The position numbers were made by a program, and so were the translations under genes. The notes under the pieces were generated by a model that ran no database searches, was not told the origin of the DNA, and worked only from the letters and a program-made list of their open reading frames with translations. A DNA stretch of 64,000 nt from Microbacterium sp. UFMG61. GTDB taxonomy: Bacteria; Actinomycetota; Actinomycetes; Actinomycetales; Microbacteriaceae. The first letter of the stretch is position 1. Each line of letters starts with the position of its first letter. Shown piece after piece: positions 8,649 to 18,800 of the stretch. Where the stretch lies: contig NZ_JACAFP010000006.1 of NCBI RefSeq assembly GCF_015354505.1, positions 124,001-188,000 of the forward strand. The letters run 5' to 3'.

Positions 8649-9557
8649 TCAGCGCGCAGAGCTCGAAGACAATTCTACGACCTCCGCGGCTGCCGAGGCG
8701 ACGTCCTCGTTCACGATGAGGTGATCGAACTCGTTCTGAGCGGCCAGCTCGACCTTCGCGGTGCGGAGCCGACGGGCCCGCTCCTCCGCATCCTCGGTGC
8801 CACGACCGACCAGTCGCTGCACCAATTCATCCCATGTGGGGGGCAGCAGGAAGATGAGCGTCGCCGACGGCTCGGCCTTCCGTACCTGCCGAGCACCCTG
8901 CAGGTCGATCTCGAGCAGCACGGTCTTGCCCGCGGCCAGAGCCGCATCGATCGGGGCGCGCGGCGTGCCGTAGCGAGAGCGATTGTGCACGACGGCGTAC
9001 TCGAGCAGCTCGTTCTCGTCGATGAGGCGATCGAACTCCGCCTCGTCGACGAAGTAGTAGTGCACTCCGTCGACCTCACCGGGGCGCGGCGGACGGGTCG
9101 TCGCCGAGACCGAGAGATGGATCTCGGGGTTGTGCTCGCGGATGTGGGCGGCGACCGTTCCCTTGCCCACCGCCGTCGGGCCGGCGAGCACGAGCAGCCG
9201 GCTCCGGGCATCGCGCGGCTTCGTCACCGGGAACCGCGTGTCGAGCCAGTGTGCGAGCGCGACTCGCTGGCGCACACCGAGTCCGCCGAGACGCTTGACC
9301 GGTGAGATGTGCAGCTCGTCGAGGATGCGGTCGCGCTTGCCGGCGCCGATGGCGGGAAGTGCGAGGAGGAAGTCGGTGATCCGCATCGAGCCCTCGACGG
9401 AGTCCGCGTCGGCGACTGCGCGCTCGAGAACCGTCTGCGGTGTCACGACACGGGTCGTGAGATCGCGCTTGAGCGACGCGCGTGCGCGACGACGTTCCAC
9501 GGCTCGGCGTGCCGCGGCTGCGCGGTCGACCTCGGGTACCGGACGCGACTCAGCCAC
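8649..9557 (-). CDS. gmk: Actinobacterial integration host factor domain fused to guanylate kinase
   Basis: The protein has two parts. Residues ~10-105 match actinobacterial IHF (mIHF): a basic helix ([17 protein letters not shown]), MRITDFLLALPAIGAGKRD, and a helix-turn-helix-like end with KRLGGLGVRQR. mIHF binds and bends DNA and is usually a separate ~105-residue gene directly upstream of gmk. Residues ~118-302 are guanylate kinase (GMP + ATP to GDP + ADP): P-loop GPTAVGKGT at 126-134, the SATTRPPRPGEVDG GMP-binding loop, and HNRSRYGTP. GTG at 9557 was chosen because an AGGGAG Shine-Dalgarno sequence precedes it by 7 bases and it overlaps the pyrF stop by 8 bases; the frame is open to 9650. 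Confidence 0.95.
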   Translation of the reverse strand: MAESRPVPEVDRAAAARRAVERRRARASLKRDLTTRVVTPQTVLERAVADADSVEGSMRITDFLLALPAIGAGKRDRILDELHISPVKRLGGLGVRQRVALAHWLDTRFPVTKPRDARSRLLVLAGPTAVGKGTVAAHIREHNPEIHLSVSATTRPPRPGEVDGVHYYFVDEAEFDRLIDENELLEYAVVHNRSRYGTPRAPIDAALAAGKTVLLEIDLQGARQVRKAEPSATLIFLLPPTWDELVQRLVGRGTEDAEERARRLRTAKVELAAQNEFDHLIVNEDVASAAAEVVELSSSSAR

Positions 9558-10395
9558 GGGAAGTCTCCCTGTACTCTGCGACGCGGGCGTCGATGGCGGC
9601 GGCGAGACCGGTCGGTCCTGCCGAGAGGATGCTGCGGCTCTCGCTGGCAACCACGGCCGGGCTCATCGAACCGAAGCGGTGTCGCAGATCGGCGGGGGTC
9701 GCCCCCTGACTTCCGAATCCGGGAGCGAGGATCGGTGCGGGAGGGGTGAACGCGGCGAGGCCGGCATCCGTCCAGTCGACGGTCGCTCCGATCACGAAGC
9801 CGAAGCTGCCCCACTCCCCTGCCTCCGCATGCTCGGCGTTGCGCGCCGCCACCACCGAGACGATGTCGGCCGAGACCGCGCGTCCGGTGGCCGAGATCGA
9901 GCGCTGCAGGGCGGTGGCTTCGGGGTTGCTCGTCGCCGCGAGTACGAAGAGGCCCTTGTCGTGCTCCCTCGCGAGATCGAAGGCGCCGTCGAGCGACCCC
10001 ACTCCCAGGAAGGGATTGACCGTGAGGGCATCCGCCTCGAGAGACGATCCCGGAAGGAGCCAGGCGGCCGCATAGGCATCCATGGTCGATCCGATGTCGC
10101 CGCGCTTGGCGTCGGCGATCACGAGAAGGCCGGCGGCGCGAGCTGCGGCGAGGACCTCTTCGAGGGCCGCATACCCGGCCGAGCCGACTCTCTCGAAGAA
10201 CGAGACCTGCGGTTTCACGAGTCCGACGCGTCCCGCGGCGGCCTCGACGGTGCGCAGACCGAACTCGCGCAGCCCCGATGCGTCATCGCTCAGGCCCCAC
10301 TCGGCGAGCAGAGACGCATGCGGGTCGATGCCCACGCAGAGGGGCCCGCGCTCATCGAGCGCAGCGCGGACCCTCTCTCCGAAGCGTGCGCTCAC
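9550..10395 (-). CDS. pyrF: Orotidine 5'-phosphate decarboxylase, type 2
   Basis: PyrF makes UMP from OMP, the last step of de novo pyrimidine synthesis. The 281-residue product is the longer group 2 form found in actinobacteria: [11 protein letters not shown] near the N-terminus, the catalytic K and D cluster in [16 protein letters not shown], and the phosphate loop APGFGSQGA late in the protein. It overlaps carB by 4 bases (GTG start) and gmk by 8. Confidence 0.97.
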   Translation of the reverse strand: MSARFGERVRAALDERGPLCVGIDPHASLLAEWGLSDDASGLREFGLRTVEAAAGRVGLVKPQVSFFERVGSAGYAALEEVLAAARAAGLLVIADAKRGDIGSTMDAYAAAWLLPGSSLEADALTVNPFLGVGSLDGAFDLAREHDKGLFVLAATSNPEATALQRSISATGRAVSADIVSVVAARNAEHAEAGEWGSFGFVIGATVDWTDAGLAAFTPPAPILAPGFGSQGATPADLRHRFGSMSPAVVASESRSILSAGPTGLAAAIDARVAEYRETSRG

Positions 10396-13300
10396 AGAGC
10401 GGCCTTCCTGTCGAGGGCGTACTCCTGCAGGCTCTTCACCTGGAAGCCCTCGTGCGCCGCATCCATTCCACTCACCGCGGCGCCGAGAACGGCCATCGTG
10501 GTGAACAGCGCCTTGTCGGCTGCGACGGCGGCCGCGCGGATCTCATAGCCGTCGGCACGGGCCGCTCCCCCCGAGGGGGTGTTCACGACGATGTCGATCG
10601 AGCCGTCGTTGATCAGGTCGACGATGTTCGTCGCGCCCGATTCCTGGGTCTCGCTGTACTTCTCGACGACCGTCACGGCGATGCCGTTGCGCGAGAGGAT
10701 CTCAGCGGTGCCCTCGGTGGCCACGATCGTGAACCCGAGCTGCTGCAGGCGGTGCGCCGGCAGGATCACCGCGCGCTTGTCCGAGTCGGCGACCGAGATG
10801 AACACCGTGCCGGACGTCGGCATCCCGCCGTAGGCGGCAGCCTGGCTCTTCGCGAATGCGGTCGGGAAGTCACGGTCGATGCCCATGACCTCACCGGTCG
10901 AGCGCATCTCCGGCCCGAGGATCGAGTCGACCGTCTTGCCGTCCGCGGTGCGGAAGCGCTTGAACGGCAGCACGGCCTCCTTGACCGAGACCGGTGCGTC
11001 GAGCGGAACGCGCGAGCCGTCCTGTTCGGGCAGCATGCCCTCGGCGCGCAGCTCGGCGATGGTCGCTCCGGCCATCACGCGGCTTGCGGCCTTCGCCATG
11101 GGGATCCCGAGGGCCTTCGACACGAAGGGCACCGTGCGGCTGGCGCGCGGGTTGGCCTCGATCACGTAGAGCACACCGGCGCTGATGGCGAACTGCACGT
11201 TCAGCAGACCGCGCACGCCCACACCTTCGGCGATCGCGAGGGTCGCCTCGCGGACGCGGTCGATGTCGGTGCGGCCGAGCGAGACCGGCGGAAGCGTGCA
11301 GCTCGAGTCGCCGGAGTGGATGCCGGCCTCTTCGAGGTGCTCCATGACGCCACCGATGAACAGGTCGGTGCCGTCGTACAGCGCGTCGACGTCGAGCTCG
11401 ATCGCGTCGTCGAGGAAGCGATCCACCAGCAGGGGCTTGCCCTCCTCGATGATGACCTCGCCGGCCGTGCGCACGAAGTACTCGCGCAGCGACTCCGAGC
11501 TGTAGACGATCTCCATGCCGCGTCCGCCGAGCACGAAGCTCGGACGCACGAGAACCGGGTAGCCGATCTCCTCGGCGACCGCGACCGCGCCGTCGGCGTC
11601 GATCGCGGTGCCGTGGCGCGGAGCGACGAGTCCTGCCGAATCGAGCAGCTGCGAGAACAGCTCGCGCTCCTCTGCGATGTCGATGGCCGCGGGGCTCGTG
11701 CCGAGAACGGTGTATCCCGCAGCCTCGATCCCCTTCGCCAGACCCAGCGGCGTCTGTCCGCCGAGCTGGCAGACGACGCCGAGGATCGTTCCGCTGGCGG
11801 CCTCCGCGTCGAGCACCTCGAGCACGTCCTCCAGGGTGAGGGGCTCGAAGTAGAGGCGGTCAGACGTGTCGTAGTCGGTCGACACGGTCTCGGGGTTGCA
11901 GTTGACCATGACGGTCTCGAAGCCCGCATCCGAGAGCGCGAACGACGCGTGCACACAGGAGTAATCGAACTCGACACCCTGACCGATGCGGTTCGGGCCG
12001 GATCCGATGATGACCACCTTCGTGCGATCGGACGGCGCGACCTCGGTCTCGAAGTCATAGCTCGAGTAGTGGTACGGCGTGAGGGCGGGGAACTCGCCCG
12101 CGCAGGTGTCGACCGTCTTGTAGACCGGACGGATGCCGAGTCCGTGGCGCACGCCGCGGATCTCCGCCTCCTTCTCGCCCCGCAGCTCGGCGATCTGCGC
12201 GTCCGAGAAGCCGTGCTCCTTGGCGTAGCGGAGCGTGGCGGCGTCGAGCTCGGGCGCCGTGCGCACGATCTCGGCGACCTCGTTGATGAGCACGATCTGA
12301 TCGATGAACCACGGGTCGATCGCGGTGGCCTCGAAGGCCTGCTCGACGGTCGCGCCCTTGCGCAGCGCCTGCTGCAGGGTGACGATGCGTCCGTCGGTGG
12401 GCACCTTCGAAATCTCGAGCAGCTCGTCGACCGAGCGCTCCTCCGTGCCCCAATGGAAGCTCGAGCCGCGCTTCTCGAGCGAACGCAGCGCCTTCTGCAG
12501 CGCGGTGGCGTAGTTGCGACCGATCGCCATCGCCTCGCCGACCGACTTCATGGTCGTGGTGAGCGTCGCATCGGCGGCCGGGAACTTCTCGAAGGCGAAG
12601 CGCGGCACCTTGACCACGACGTAGTCGAGCGTGGGCTCGAAGCTCGCCGGGGTCACGCCCGTGATGTCGTTCGGGATCTCGTCGAGGCGGTAGCCGAGTG
12701 CGAGCTTGGCGGCGAGCTTGGCGATCGGGAAGCCGGTGGCCTTCGAGGCCAGGGCGCTCGACCGCGAGACACGCGGGTTCATCTCGATGACGATGATGCG
12801 GCCGTTGCTCGGGTCGACGGCGAACTGGATGTTGCAGCCGCCGGTGTCGACGCCGACGGCGCGGATGATGTCGATGCCGATGTCGCGGAGCTTCTGGTAC
12901 TCGCGGTCGGTGAGCGTCAGCGCGGGCGCCACGGTGATCGAGTCACCGGTGTGCACGCCGACGGGGTCGACGTTCTCGATCGAGCAGACGACCACGGTGT
13001 TGTCGGCGGTGTCGCGCATCAACTCGAGCTCGTACTCCTTCCAGCCGAGGATGGACTCTTCGAGCAGCACCTCGGTGGTCGGAGAGTCACGCAGGCCGGC
13101 ACCGCCGATGCGGCGCAGATCCTCCTCGTCGTACGCGAACCCGGAGCCGAGGCCGCCCATCGTGAACGAGGGACGCACGACGAGCGGGTAGCCGAGCTCG
13201 GCTGCTCCCTCGAGCAGGTCGTCCATCGTGTGGGCGATGATGCTGCGTGCCACGTCTGCGCCGGCATCCAGCACGAGCTGCTTGAAGACCTGACGGTCCT

Positions 13301-13679
13301 CGCCCTTGTTGATCGCCTCGAAGCTCGCGCCGATCAGCTCGACGTCGTACTTCTCGAGGACGCCGTGGTTGTGCAGCTCGATCGCGGCGTTCAGCGCGGT
13401 CTGGCCGCCGAGCGTCGGCAGGATCGCGTCGGGGCGCTCCTTGGCGATGATCGTCTCGATGACCTGCCAGGTGATCGGCTCGATGTACGTCGCGTCGGCG
13501 AAGTCGGGGTCGGTCATGATCGTGGCCGGGTTGGAGTTGACCAGGATGACCCGCACGCCCTCCTCGCGGAGCACGCGGCACGCCTGGGTGCCGGAGTAGT
13601 CGAACTCGCACGCCTGACCGATGACGATCGGGCCGGAGCCGATGACGAGAACGGAGTTGATGTCGTCGCGCTTGGGCAT
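10392..13679 (-). CDS. carB: Carbamoyl phosphate synthase large subunit
   Basis: CarB uses two ATP, bicarbonate and ammonia to make carbamoyl phosphate for pyrimidines and arginine. The 1095-residue protein has two ATP-grasp halves, each with a preATP segment ([19 protein letters not shown] near residue 10 and [19 protein letters not shown] near 555), the oligomerisation domain between them, and a C-terminal MGS-like allosteric domain (~945-1095) that in other species binds UMP or IMP. Full length. Start overlaps the carA stop by one base. Confidence 0.98.
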   Translation of the reverse strand: MPKRDDINSVLVIGSGPIVIGQACEFDYSGTQACRVLREEGVRVILVNSNPATIMTDPDFADATYIEPITWQVIETIIAKERPDAILPTLGGQTALNAAIELHNHGVLEKYDVELIGASFEAINKGEDRQVFKQLVLDAGADVARSIIAHTMDDLLEGAAELGYPLVVRPSFTMGGLGSGFAYDEEDLRRIGGAGLRDSPTTEVLLEESILGWKEYELELMRDTADNTVVVCSIENVDPVGVHTGDSITVAPALTLTDREYQKLRDIGIDIIRAVGVDTGGCNIQFAVDPSNGRIIVIEMNPRVSRSSALASKATGFPIAKLAAKLALGYRLDEIPNDITGVTPASFEPTLDYVVVKVPRFAFEKFPAADATLTTTMKSVGEAMAIGRNYATALQKALRSLEKRGSSFHWGTEERSVDELLEISKVPTDGRIVTLQQALRKGATVEQAFEATAIDPWFIDQIVLINEVAEIVRTAPELDAATLRYAKEHGFSDAQIAELRGEKEAEIRGVRHGLGIRPVYKTVDTCAGEFPALTPYHYSSYDFETEVAPSDRTKVVIIGSGPNRIGQGVEFDYSCVHASFALSDAGFETVMVNCNPETVSTDYDTSDRLYFEPLTLEDVLEVLDAEAASGTILGVVCQLGGQTPLGLAKGIEAAGYTVLGTSPAAIDIAEERELFSQLLDSAGLVAPRHGTAIDADGAVAVAEEIGYPVLVRPSFVLGGRGMEIVYSSESLREYFVRTAGEVIIEEGKPLLVDRFLDDAIELDVDALYDGTDLFIGGVMEHLEEAGIHSGDSSCTLPPVSLGRTDIDRVREATLAIAEGVGVRGLLNVQFAISAGVLYVIEANPRASRTVPFVSKALGIPMAKAASRVMAGATIAELRAEGMLPEQDGSRVPLDAPVSVKEAVLPFKRFRTADGKTVDSILGPEMRSTGEVMGIDRDFPTAFAKSQAAAYGGMPTSGTVFISVADSDKRAVILPAHRLQQLGFTIVATEGTAEILSRNGIAVTVVEKYSETQESGATNIVDLINDGSIDIVVNTPSGGAARADGYEIRAAAVAADKALFTTMAVLGAAVSGMDAAHEGFQVKSLQEYALDRKAAL

Positions 13680-14824
13680 TACTTGGCGTCCTTCTTGCTC
13701 GCGATGACCATGTCGCGGAACCGGTCGAAGAGGTAATTGGCGTCGTGCGGGCCAGCGGCCGCCTCGGGGTGGTACTGCACCGAGAACGCGGGGATGTCGA
13801 GGGCGCGGAGGCCCTCGACCACGTTGTCGTTCAGTCCGACGTGGCTGACCTCGACCTTGCCGTAGCCGTTCGGGCTGTCGAAGGATCCCTCGAGCGGGGC
13901 GTCCACGGCGAACCCGTGGTTGTGCGCGGTGATCTCGACCCGACCGGTCGACTTGTCGAGCACGGGCTGGTTGATGCCGCGGTGGCCGAACGGCAGCTTG
14001 TAGGTGCCGAGGCCCAGCGCGCGGCCGAGCAGCTGGTTGCCGAAGCAGATGCCGAAGAAGGGGAGGCCGTCGTCGAGCACGGCGCGCAGCAGCTCGACGT
14101 GGTCGCCGGATGCGGCGGGATCGCCGGGGCCGTTCGAGTAGAAGACGGCGACCGGGTCGATCGAGCGGATGTCGTCGATCGTGACGTTCTGCGGCAGGAC
14201 GTGCACCTCGAAGCCGCGGGCGGCGAGGTTGTCGATCGTGGCCTGCTTGACTCCGAGGTCGAGGACCGCGAGATTGCCGACCCTCTCCCCCATCGCGGTC
14301 GTCACCGTCGCGACGTCGACGGAGACCTGAGCCGAGAGGTTCTGACCGGCCATCTGGGGCGCTTCACGCACGATGCGCAGCTGCTCCTCGGCATCGAGCC
14401 GTGCGTCGTCGCCGGAGAAGATGCCGCCGCGCATGGATCCGGCCGACCGGATGTGACGCGTGATCGCCCGGGTGTCGATGCCGCTGATGCCGACGATGCC
14501 GTCCTGCACGAGGATCTCGTCGAGCGAGGCGTTCGCGCGCCAGTTCGAGACGACACGCGAGGGGTCGCGCACGATGTACCCAGCCACCCAGATGCGTCGG
14601 GACTCGGGGTCCTCGTCGTTCATGCCGGTGTTGCCGATGTGCGGCGCGGTCTGCAGGACGATCTGCCCGGCGTACGACGGGTCGGTGAGCGTCTCCTGGT
14701 AGCCGGACATGCCGGTGGCGAAGACGACCTCACCGATCGTGGTTCCCAGCGCGCCGTAGGCGCGGCCGGTGTGACGGGTCCCGTCTTCGAGGACGAGGAC
14801 GGCGGGTTCGGGGAGGGCTGTCAT
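13679..14824 (-). CDS. carA: Carbamoyl phosphate synthase small (glutaminase) subunit
   Basis: CarA releases ammonia from glutamine and channels it to CarB. The 381-residue protein has the N-terminal CPSase small-chain domain ([15 protein letters not shown]) and a C-terminal class I glutamine amidotransferase domain with the nucleophile in [12 protein letters not shown] and the His-Glu pair in [14 protein letters not shown] at 14824 overlaps the stop of the upstream membrane-protein gene (ATGA). Confidence 0.98.
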   Translation of the reverse strand: MTALPEPAVLVLEDGTRHTGRAYGALGTTIGEVVFATGMSGYQETLTDPSYAGQIVLQTAPHIGNTGMNDEDPESRRIWVAGYIVRDPSRVVSNWRANASLDEILVQDGIVGISGIDTRAITRHIRSAGSMRGGIFSGDDARLDAEEQLRIVREAPQMAGQNLSAQVSVDVATVTTAMGERVGNLAVLDLGVKQATIDNLAARGFEVHVLPQNVTIDDIRSIDPVAVFYSNGPGDPAASGDHVELLRAVLDDGLPFFGICFGNQLLGRALGLGTYKLPFGHRGINQPVLDKSTGRVEITAHNHGFAVDAPLEGSFDSPNGYGKVEVSHVGLNDNVVEGLRALDIPAFSVQYHPEAAAGPHDANYLFDRFRDMVIASKKDAK

Positions 14825-15357
14825 GACGTTGCTCCTGTGTCGGGGGCGGCTTCGTCGTCCGAGGCGCCGGAGGCGGGGACGAGTCGCTGCAGTTCTGAGA
14901 TGAAGTTCTGGGGGTCGCCGTCGGTGAGACGGAGGTAGGAGTCGACGATGGTGTCGTCGTCGGCACTCCAGGCCACGCGGACGAGGCCGCCGGGCTCGAC
15001 GACGCGATCGATCGTGACCGTCGCGCGGTCGACGCTCGCGAGGCGCGCGGAGGCCAGGAAGACCGTCGGCGCGCCGTCGAGGCAGAGGGCGAGTCCCCGG
15101 TCGGTGACCGCGACCTCGCCGCGTGCCCGATACGCGAGCGGCGACAGCGTGAGTCGCTCGAGCGGCTGATCGTGCTTGGTCGTCGACACGTACAGCACCT
15201 CGTGACGATCGAGCACCTGCGCGTGCTCGGGAACACCGAGAGGCGCCGTGAGGCCCGAATCGCGTCGGAGTCGTCGTCGCCAGGCGAACAGCATCGCGAG
15301 CAGGACGAGCACGGCCAGCGCGATCATCAGCGCGATCGCGAGATCCCTGGGGATCAT
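14821..15357 (-). CDS. PH-like domain membrane protein in the pyrimidine operon
   Basis: Function unknown. The 178-residue product has one N-terminal membrane segment (residues ~5-25, [19 protein letters not shown]), a basic stop-transfer stretch RRRLRR, then a soluble domain rich in beta strands of the PH-like type seen in transporters and YdbS-like proteins. ATG at 15357 overlaps the pyrC stop and its own stop overlaps the carA start, so it is embedded in the operon. The same small gene recurs between pyrC and carA in other actinobacteria, so a link to pyrimidine metabolism or a nearby membrane process is possible but unproven. Confidence 0.85.
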   Translation of the reverse strand: MIPRDLAIALMIALAVLVLLAMLFAWRRRLRRDSGLTAPLGVPEHAQVLDRHEVLYVSTTKHDQPLERLTLSPLAYRARGEVAVTDRGLALCLDGAPTVFLASARLASVDRATVTIDRVVEPGGLVRVAWSADDDTIVDSYLRLTDGDPQNFISELQRLVPASGASDDEAAPDTGATS

Positions 15358-16658
15358 GCGCGCAGCTCCTCGACCACGGCACCGGCGTCCACGGTCAGCA
15401 CGCCGCCGTGCACGGTGTACTCGACCCGACCAGGCAGGTCTCGGCCGAGGTAGGGCGAGTTCCTGCTGCGACCGTGCAGGTCGGCCTCGGTGAAGGCCCC
15501 TGCGACCGACGCGTCGTAGAGGGCGATCTGCGCCGGGGCACCGACCTCGAGCGCGGTGCCGTGGCCCGCGAGGCGACCGATCCGTGCGGGTGCGGCGCTC
15601 ATCACGCGAGCCACGTCGTCCCAGCCGATCAGGCCGGTCTGCACCATCGACTGGTGCACGACGCGCAGCGCGCTCTCGAGCCCGACCATTCCGTTCGCGG
15701 CGGCCTGCCACTCGCAGGCCTTGTGCTCGCTCGGGTGCGGGGCGTGGTCGGTCGCGACGATGTCGATCGTGCCGTCGGCGAGGCCCTCGCGTACGGCGAG
15801 CACATCCTCTTCGCGACGGAGCGGCGGGTTGACCTTGTACCGGGCGTCGTAGCCGCGCACCAGCTCGTCGGTCAACAGCAGGTGGTGCGGGGTCACCTCG
15901 GCGGTGACGTCGATGCCGCGCTTCTTGGCCCAGCGAATGATGTCGACCGAGCCGGCCGTCGAGAGATGGCAGACGTGCAGGCGCGAGCCCACGTGCTCGG
16001 CGAGGAGCACATCACGGGCGATGATCGATTCCTCAGCGACCGCCGGCCACCCGGCGAGTCCGAGCTCGGCCGAGACGGTGCCCTCGTTCATCTGGGCGCC
16101 CTCGGTGAGCCGGGGGTCCTGCGCATGCTGTGCGATGACGCCGTCGAACGACTTCACGTACTCGAGCGCACGGCGCATGATCAGCGGATCGAAGACGCAG
16201 AATCCGTCGTCGCTGAAGACGCGCACCTGGGCGCGCGACGTCGCCATCGCGCCCAGCTCGGCGAGGCGCTCGCCCTTCTGACCGACCGTGACGGCGCCGA
16301 TCGGCTGGACCGTCGCATAGCCTGCGGCCTCACCCAGCGCGAGCTCCTGCTCGACGACTCCGGCCGTGTCGGCGACCGGGGAGGTGTTCGGCATCGCGAA
16401 GACGGCGGTGAATCCACCGGCCGCCGCAGCGCGGGTTCCGGTGAGGATCGTCTCGGAGGCCTCGTAGCCCGGTTCGCGAAGATGGGTGTGCAGATCGACG
16501 AGACCCGGGAGGGCGACGAGGCCCGCCGCGTCGACGACACGGGCCCCCGTGCGCGAGAGACCGGTGCCGATCTCGGCGATCACACCGTTCTCCACGATGA
16601 TGTCGGCGCTCTCCGCACCGAGAAGCTGTGCGCCGGTGATGACGAGGGTCTCGCTCAC
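15354..16658 (-). CDS. pyrC: Dihydroorotase, class I
   Basis: PyrC cyclises carbamoyl aspartate to dihydroorotate. The 434-residue amidohydrolase has the zinc-binding [10 protein letters not shown] motif near residue 58, the MPNTSP segment, HVCHLST, and the catalytic Asp in IVATDHAPH. It is the long class I form usual in Gram-positives. It overlaps pyrB upstream by 4 bases (GTG start) and the PH-like gene downstream by 4. Confidence 0.98.
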   Translation of the reverse strand: MSETLVITGAQLLGAESADIIVENGVIAEIGTGLSRTGARVVDAAGLVALPGLVDLHTHLREPGYEASETILTGTRAAAAGGFTAVFAMPNTSPVADTAGVVEQELALGEAAGYATVQPIGAVTVGQKGERLAELGAMATSRAQVRVFSDDGFCVFDPLIMRRALEYVKSFDGVIAQHAQDPRLTEGAQMNEGTVSAELGLAGWPAVAEESIIARDVLLAEHVGSRLHVCHLSTAGSVDIIRWAKKRGIDVTAEVTPHHLLLTDELVRGYDARYKVNPPLRREEDVLAVREGLADGTIDIVATDHAPHPSEHKACEWQAAANGMVGLESALRVVHQSMVQTGLIGWDDVARVMSAAPARIGRLAGHGTALEVGAPAQIALYDASVAGAFTEADLHGRSRNSPYLGRDLPGRVEYTVHGGVLTVDAGAVVEELRA

Positions 16659-17620
16659 TGGTCTCCCCCTCGTTCGTCGTCTCGTTCTCCTGCAAGAAGC
16701 AGGTACAGCACTGCCATCCGGATGGACACCCCGTTCGTCACCTGTTCCAGCACGGTGGAGCGCGGGGAATCTGCGGCTTCGGAGGAGATCTCCAGGCCCC
16801 GGTTCATGGGTCCGGGGTGCATCACAATGCTACCGTCCGGAAGGCCCGCGACTCGCAGTGCGTCAAGACCCCATCGTCTGGAATACTCCCGCTCAGTCGG
16901 GAAATACGCGGCGTTCATCCGTTCGAGCTGAATGCGCAGCATCATCACCGCATCCGGGCCCTCCGCCAGCGCCTGATCAAGGTCGTAGACGACCCTCGCC
17001 GGCCAGAGCGAGACGTTCTGGGGCACCAGCGTCGGCGGGGACACCAGCGTGACCTCGGCCCCGAGCGTGGCGAGCAGCCAGACGTTCGAGCGCGCGACCC
17101 GCGAGTGCAGCACGTCGCCGACGATGACGACGCGGACGCCGGCGAGGTCTCGACCGCGGCTGTCGGCACCGAACCGCCGTTTGCGGATCGTGAACGCGTC
17201 GAGCAGCGCCTGCGTCGGATGCTCGTGCGTGCCGTCGCCCGCGTTGACGACGCCGGCCGAGATCCAGCCGCTCGTCGCAAGGGTCTGCGGAGCACCGGAG
17301 GCGGGGTGCCGGATGACGACGGCATCGGCTCCCATCGCCTGCAGCGTCTGCGCCGTGTCCTTGAGGCTCTCGCCCTTGGACACGCTGGAGCCCTTCGCCG
17401 CGAAGTTGATGACGTCGGCCGAGAGACGCTTCGCCGCCGCCTCGAACGAGATGCGAGTGCGCGTCGAGTCCTCGAAGAAGAGGTTGACGACGGTCTTGCC
17501 TCGGAGCGTCGGGAGCTTCTTGACCTCGCGCGACTGCGTGTCGGACATGTCTTCGGCGACGTCGAGGATGCGCAGAGCGGTCTCGCGGTCGAGGGTGCGG
17601 GTGTCGAGGAGATGTCTCAT
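16655..17620 (-). CDS. pyrB: Aspartate carbamoyltransferase catalytic chain
   Basis: PyrB joins carbamoyl phosphate and aspartate in the committed step. The 321-residue protein carries the carbamoyl-phosphate signature [12 protein letters not shown] near residue 50, the moving-loop KGES and the HPTQALLD motif near 140. No regulatory PyrI chain is encoded nearby; control is expected through PyrR. Overlaps pyrR by 4 bases. Confidence 0.98.
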   Translation of the reverse strand: MRHLLDTRTLDRETALRILDVAEDMSDTQSREVKKLPTLRGKTVVNLFFEDSTRTRISFEAAAKRLSADVINFAAKGSSVSKGESLKDTAQTLQAMGADAVVIRHPASGAPQTLATSGWISAGVVNAGDGTHEHPTQALLDAFTIRKRRFGADSRGRDLAGVRVVIVGDVLHSRVARSNVWLLATLGAEVTLVSPPTLVPQNVSLWPARVVYDLDQALAEGPDAVMMLRIQLERMNAAYFPTEREYSRRWGLDALRVAGLPDGSIVMHPGPMNRGLEISSEAADSPRSTVLEQVTNGVSIRMAVLYLLLAGERDDERGGDQ

Positions 17621-18147
17621 GCTTCGATCGTCACCTCTTCGGCGCCGTCGTCTTCGGTGAGCCGCACGTTGACGCGCTCCTGGCGGGACGAAGGGATGTT
17701 CTTGCCGACGAAGTCAGGGCGGATCGGCAGCTCACGATGGCCGCGGTCGACGAGGATGGCGAGTCGCACGATCGAGGGACGGCCGATCGACTGCAGCGCG
17801 TCGAGTGCGGCACGGATGCTGCGACCCGAGAAGAGCACGTCGTCGACCAGCACGACGGTCCGGCCGTCGATCCCGCCGGACGGGATGTCCGTCGGGCGCG
17901 GTGACCGGGTCGGGTGCTTCGCGAGGTCGTCGCGGAACATCGTGACGTCGAGCGCTCCGACCGGGACGTCGGTCTGGGCGATGTCTCCGATGACGGCGGC
18001 GAGGCGACGGGCGAGAGTGACGCCGCGGGTCGGAATGCCCAGCAGAACGAGGTTTTCGGCCCCTCGGTTGGATTCGAGGATCTCGTGTGCGATGCGGGTC
18101 AGAGCCCGCGAGATATCGGCTTCGTGCAGAACTGTGCGTGCACTCAT
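17617..18147 (-). CDS. pyrR: Bifunctional PyrR: pyr mRNA-binding regulator / uracil phosphoribosyltransferase
   Basis: PyrR binds a hairpin in pyr mRNA when UMP/UTP is high and also has UPRT activity. The 176-residue phosphoribosyltransferase fold shows [20 protein letters not shown] (PRPP loop) and the [12 protein letters not shown] segment that carries RNA-binding residues in the family. ATG at 18147 is preferred over the upstream in-frame start at 18171 because an AAGGGAG Shine-Dalgarno sequence lies at 18154-18160, next to a PyrR-binding motif. It heads the pyrimidine operon, so it probably represses its own translation and the coupled genes. Confidence 0.96.
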   Translation of the reverse strand: MSARTVLHEADISRALTRIAHEILESNRGAENLVLLGIPTRGVTLARRLAAVIGDIAQTDVPVGALDVTMFRDDLAKHPTRSPRPTDIPSGGIDGRTVVLVDDVLFSGRSIRAALDALQSIGRPSIVRLAILVDRGHRELPIRPDFVGKNIPSSRQERVNVRLTEDDGAEEVTIEA

Positions 18148-18153
18148 CAGCCG

Positions 18154-18185
18154 CTCCCTTCTCCGCCTCACAGGACGGTGTTAAA
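18154..18185 (-). promoter_or_regulatory. PyrR-binding motif overlapping the pyrR ribosome-binding site
   Basis: On the minus strand the leader reads TTTAACACC, GTCCTGTGAGGC (18176-18165), then GGAGAAGGGAG. GTCCTGTGAGG matches the conserved loop of PyrR-binding RNAs (UCCNGNGAGGY type) in Gram-positive bacteria. Here it abuts the Shine-Dalgarno sequence with no terminator after it, so the expected mechanism is translational repression as described for mycobacteria. A TAGACT -10-like hexamer at 18203-18208 would give a leader of about 50 bases. Confidence 0.75.
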
Positions 18186-18202
18186 GGTTGCTTGATGGAA
18201 CC

Positions 18203-18208
18203 AGTCTA
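18203..18208 (-). promoter_or_regulatory. Candidate -10 element of the pyr operon
   Basis: TAGACT on the minus strand, 55 bases before the pyrR ATG, fits the TANNNT rule for the main actinobacterial sigma factor. The -35 region 17 bases upstream (TTCTCG) is weak. The resulting leader would contain the whole PyrR motif. Confidence 0.4.
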
Positions 18209-18214
18209 GCGCGG

Positions 18215-18799
18215 TCAGCGCCAACCGAGAACGTCGCGGACGACGGCCTGCGAGAACGGGGCGCCGTCGTTCGGCACCCCGCGCAGAGACTCGTGCGACA
18301 CCATGGCGCCCTCGGCTCCGGCAGCCGCGGTGATGCCGTCGAGTGCCGCACGGATACGCGGCCCTGCCGCCCTGGCGTACTCCGCGTCTCCTCTCCGGGA
18401 GATGTGCGGGAAGACGACGAGCTCGGCCACCCCGTTCGCCACGCGGCGGGCCGCGACGATCACGAGCGTCGGCGGGATGGAGTGCTGCAGCGCCCGTGGC
18501 AGAGGGAACGGCAGGTCGTCGCTCAGCAGTCCCTGCCAGAAGCCGCGACGAGAGCGCTTCTCATCGCCGATCTCGAGAGCGCTCGACGTCCACTCCTGAC
18601 CCTGCGGACGATCGTCGTTCTCGCGGCCGTCGTCACGACGCTCGAAGCCCTGCTCCTGCAGGAACTCGGTCGCGATGCGCACCAGCCGGGGAGCATCCGA
18701 TCGCACCACCCACCGGGCACCGCGGAACGGCCCGTCGAACTGCAGGCGCGAGGTGCGGGCATCCCGACCCGATCCCTGCGGGTGCGAGCCGCTGCGCAC
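18215..18799 (-). CDS. Hypothetical protein downstream of the MBL-Rieske gene
   Basis: Not recognised. The 194-residue product has no signal peptide or membrane segment. It is arginine-rich, with a middle part (FWQGLLSDDLPFPLPRAL) and a C-terminal half resembling a small alpha/beta domain (LVIVAARRVANGVAELVVFPH). The GTG start lies one base after the stop of the MBL-Rieske gene, so they are almost certainly co-transcribed. It ends about 70 bases before the pyr operon. The gene pair stands between nusB and pyrR, neighbours in many actinobacteria, so it may be a lineage-specific addition. Confidence 0.75.
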   Translation of the reverse strand: MRSGSHPQGSGRDARTSRLQFDGPFRGARWVVRSDAPRLVRIATEFLQEQGFERRDDGRENDDRPQGQEWTSSALEIGDEKRSRRGFWQGLLSDDLPFPLPRALQHSIPPTLVIVAARRVANGVAELVVFPHISRRGDAEYARAAGPRIRAALDGITAAAGAEGAMVSHESLRGVPNDGAPFSQAVVRDVLGWR

Positions 18800-18800
18800 G

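Noticed and set aside
10278..13736. 1152-codon open frame on the plus strand opposite carB
   Set aside because: It is the antisense mirror of carB; high-GC third positions keep the complementary frame free of stops. Sequence is arginine/aspartate-rich with no domain.
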